From Synechococcus_D sp943369595 (GTDB lineage: Bacteria; Cyanobacteriota; Cyanobacteriia; PCC-6307; Cyanobiaceae), in NCBI GenBank assembly GCA_943369595.1, contig CALRNU020000011.1, positions 1-64,000 of the forward strand: a stretch of DNA of 64,000 bases. Direction: 5' to 3'. The stretch's first letter is position 1; each line of letters begins with the position of its first letter. Below are positions 63,704 to 64,000 of the stretch, one piece after another. The notes beneath the pieces are model-generated. The model was not told where the DNA came from. It did not search any database and saw only the letters and a list, made by a program, of their open reading frames with translations. Made by a program: the position numbers and the translations under genes.

Positions 63704-64000
63704 TTCCACCTCCCCCACCACCCCAGACGCCGCAGCCCCGCTGGCAGCCCCCAGCCCAGGGCCCCTGCACCAGTGGCTAATGGCCGAGGGCTTTGATCCC
63801 ACCCAGCTGGAACCCGATCACCTGGGGGTGGAACGCATTGGTGTGGAGCCCCTGGCCCTGCCGCCGGTGGCCATCGCCCTGAAGGCAAAGGGTTTTGACT
63901 ATTTGCAGGTGCAAGGGGCCTACGACGAAGGCCCTGGCAAGAATCTGGTGAGCTTCTACCACCTGGTCAAGGTGGCGAGTAGCGATGGCCGCAGCACCGA
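63696..64000 (+). CDS. ndhJ: NAD(P)H-quinone oxidoreductase subunit J, partial
   Basis: The 5' part of ndhJ begins at ATG 63696, overlapping ndhK by 8 bp, and runs off the window after about 101 codons. The N-terminal Pro/Ala/Thr-rich extension is followed by LHQWLMAEGFDPTQLEPDHLG and FDYLQVQGAYDEGPGKNLVS, typical of the 30-kDa subunit of NDH-1. The order ndhC-ndhK-ndhJ is conserved in cyanobacteria. Confidence 0.92.
   Translation, partial: MADSTSPTTPDAAAPLAAPSPGPLHQWLMAEGFDPTQLEPDHLGVERIGVEPLALPPVAIALKAKGFDYLQVQGAYDEGPGKNLVSFYHLVKVASSDGRST

Overview
The window is chromosomal DNA from a picocyanobacterium of the Synechococcus/Cyanobium type. The evidence is the linked rubredoxin–ycf48–psbEFLJ cluster diverging from ndhC-ndhK-ndhJ, the phycobilin-type heme oxygenase, the NADP isocitrate dehydrogenase, the glycolate oxidase subunits GlcE and GlcF, and a high-GC, very compact gene layout with many 4-bp and longer overlaps. 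No IS element, CRISPR array or complete RNA gene was recognised.

Layout. (1) 1–6.24 kb is an AT-richer accessory block. It holds small ribbon-helix-helix (RHH) proteins, small secreted peptides with a conserved C-terminal cysteine pair, an orphan 314-aa protein, a decayed gene and a fusion of an RHH domain to a cyanobacterial SepF cell-division domain. It ends at a 3' half of a tRNA-Arg(CCT) gene (6187–6233), which looks like the attachment-site scar of an integrated element. (2) 6.24–11.5 kb holds a strong hairpin and a 1603-aa DUF4347 surface protein with near-identical internal repeats. (3) 11.5–18.9 kb is mostly housekeeping: Coq4-like protein, glycogen phosphorylase, a cation/proton antiporter, an alpha/beta hydrolase and a sugar mutarotase. 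(4) 18.9–25.5 kb carries three tandem acyltransferase-3/SGNH paralogues. (5) 25.5–32.3 kb carries glcE, a DUF1537 sugar-acid kinase, an APC permease, glcF and icd. (6) 32.4–52.7 kb has heme oxygenase followed by a cell-surface polysaccharide region: glycosyltransferases, an ABC exporter, the four Kdo genes kdsD-kdsA-kdsC and kdsB, a UvrD/PcrA helicase, an O-antigen ligase-like protein, CCA-adding enzyme, a repeat-rich unknown protein and galE. (7) 52.8–59.7 kb has hisS, then GDP-fucose (gmd, fcl) and UDP-uronic acid/xylose (ugd, uxs, UDP-GlcA 4-epimerase) genes. (8) 59.7–64 kb is the photosystem II cluster and the start of the NDH-1 operon; ndhJ runs off the window.

How it works together. Most of 18.9–59.7 kb makes, modifies or exports surface glycans: nucleotide sugars (GDP-fucose, UDP-Gal, UDP-GlcA, UDP-GalA, UDP-Xyl, CMP-Kdo), glycosyltransferases, O-acylation and export. 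The most unusual material is in the first 6.2 kb. Two cassettes share the order secreted peptide – secreted peptide – RHH protein, and the second is divergent from the RHH–SepF fusion across an intergenic region full of GGTCC/GGACC half-sites. I interpret this as a possible self-regulated module linking DNA binding, the division machinery and exported peptides; that interpretation is inference, whereas the domain assignments rest on sequence I could read.
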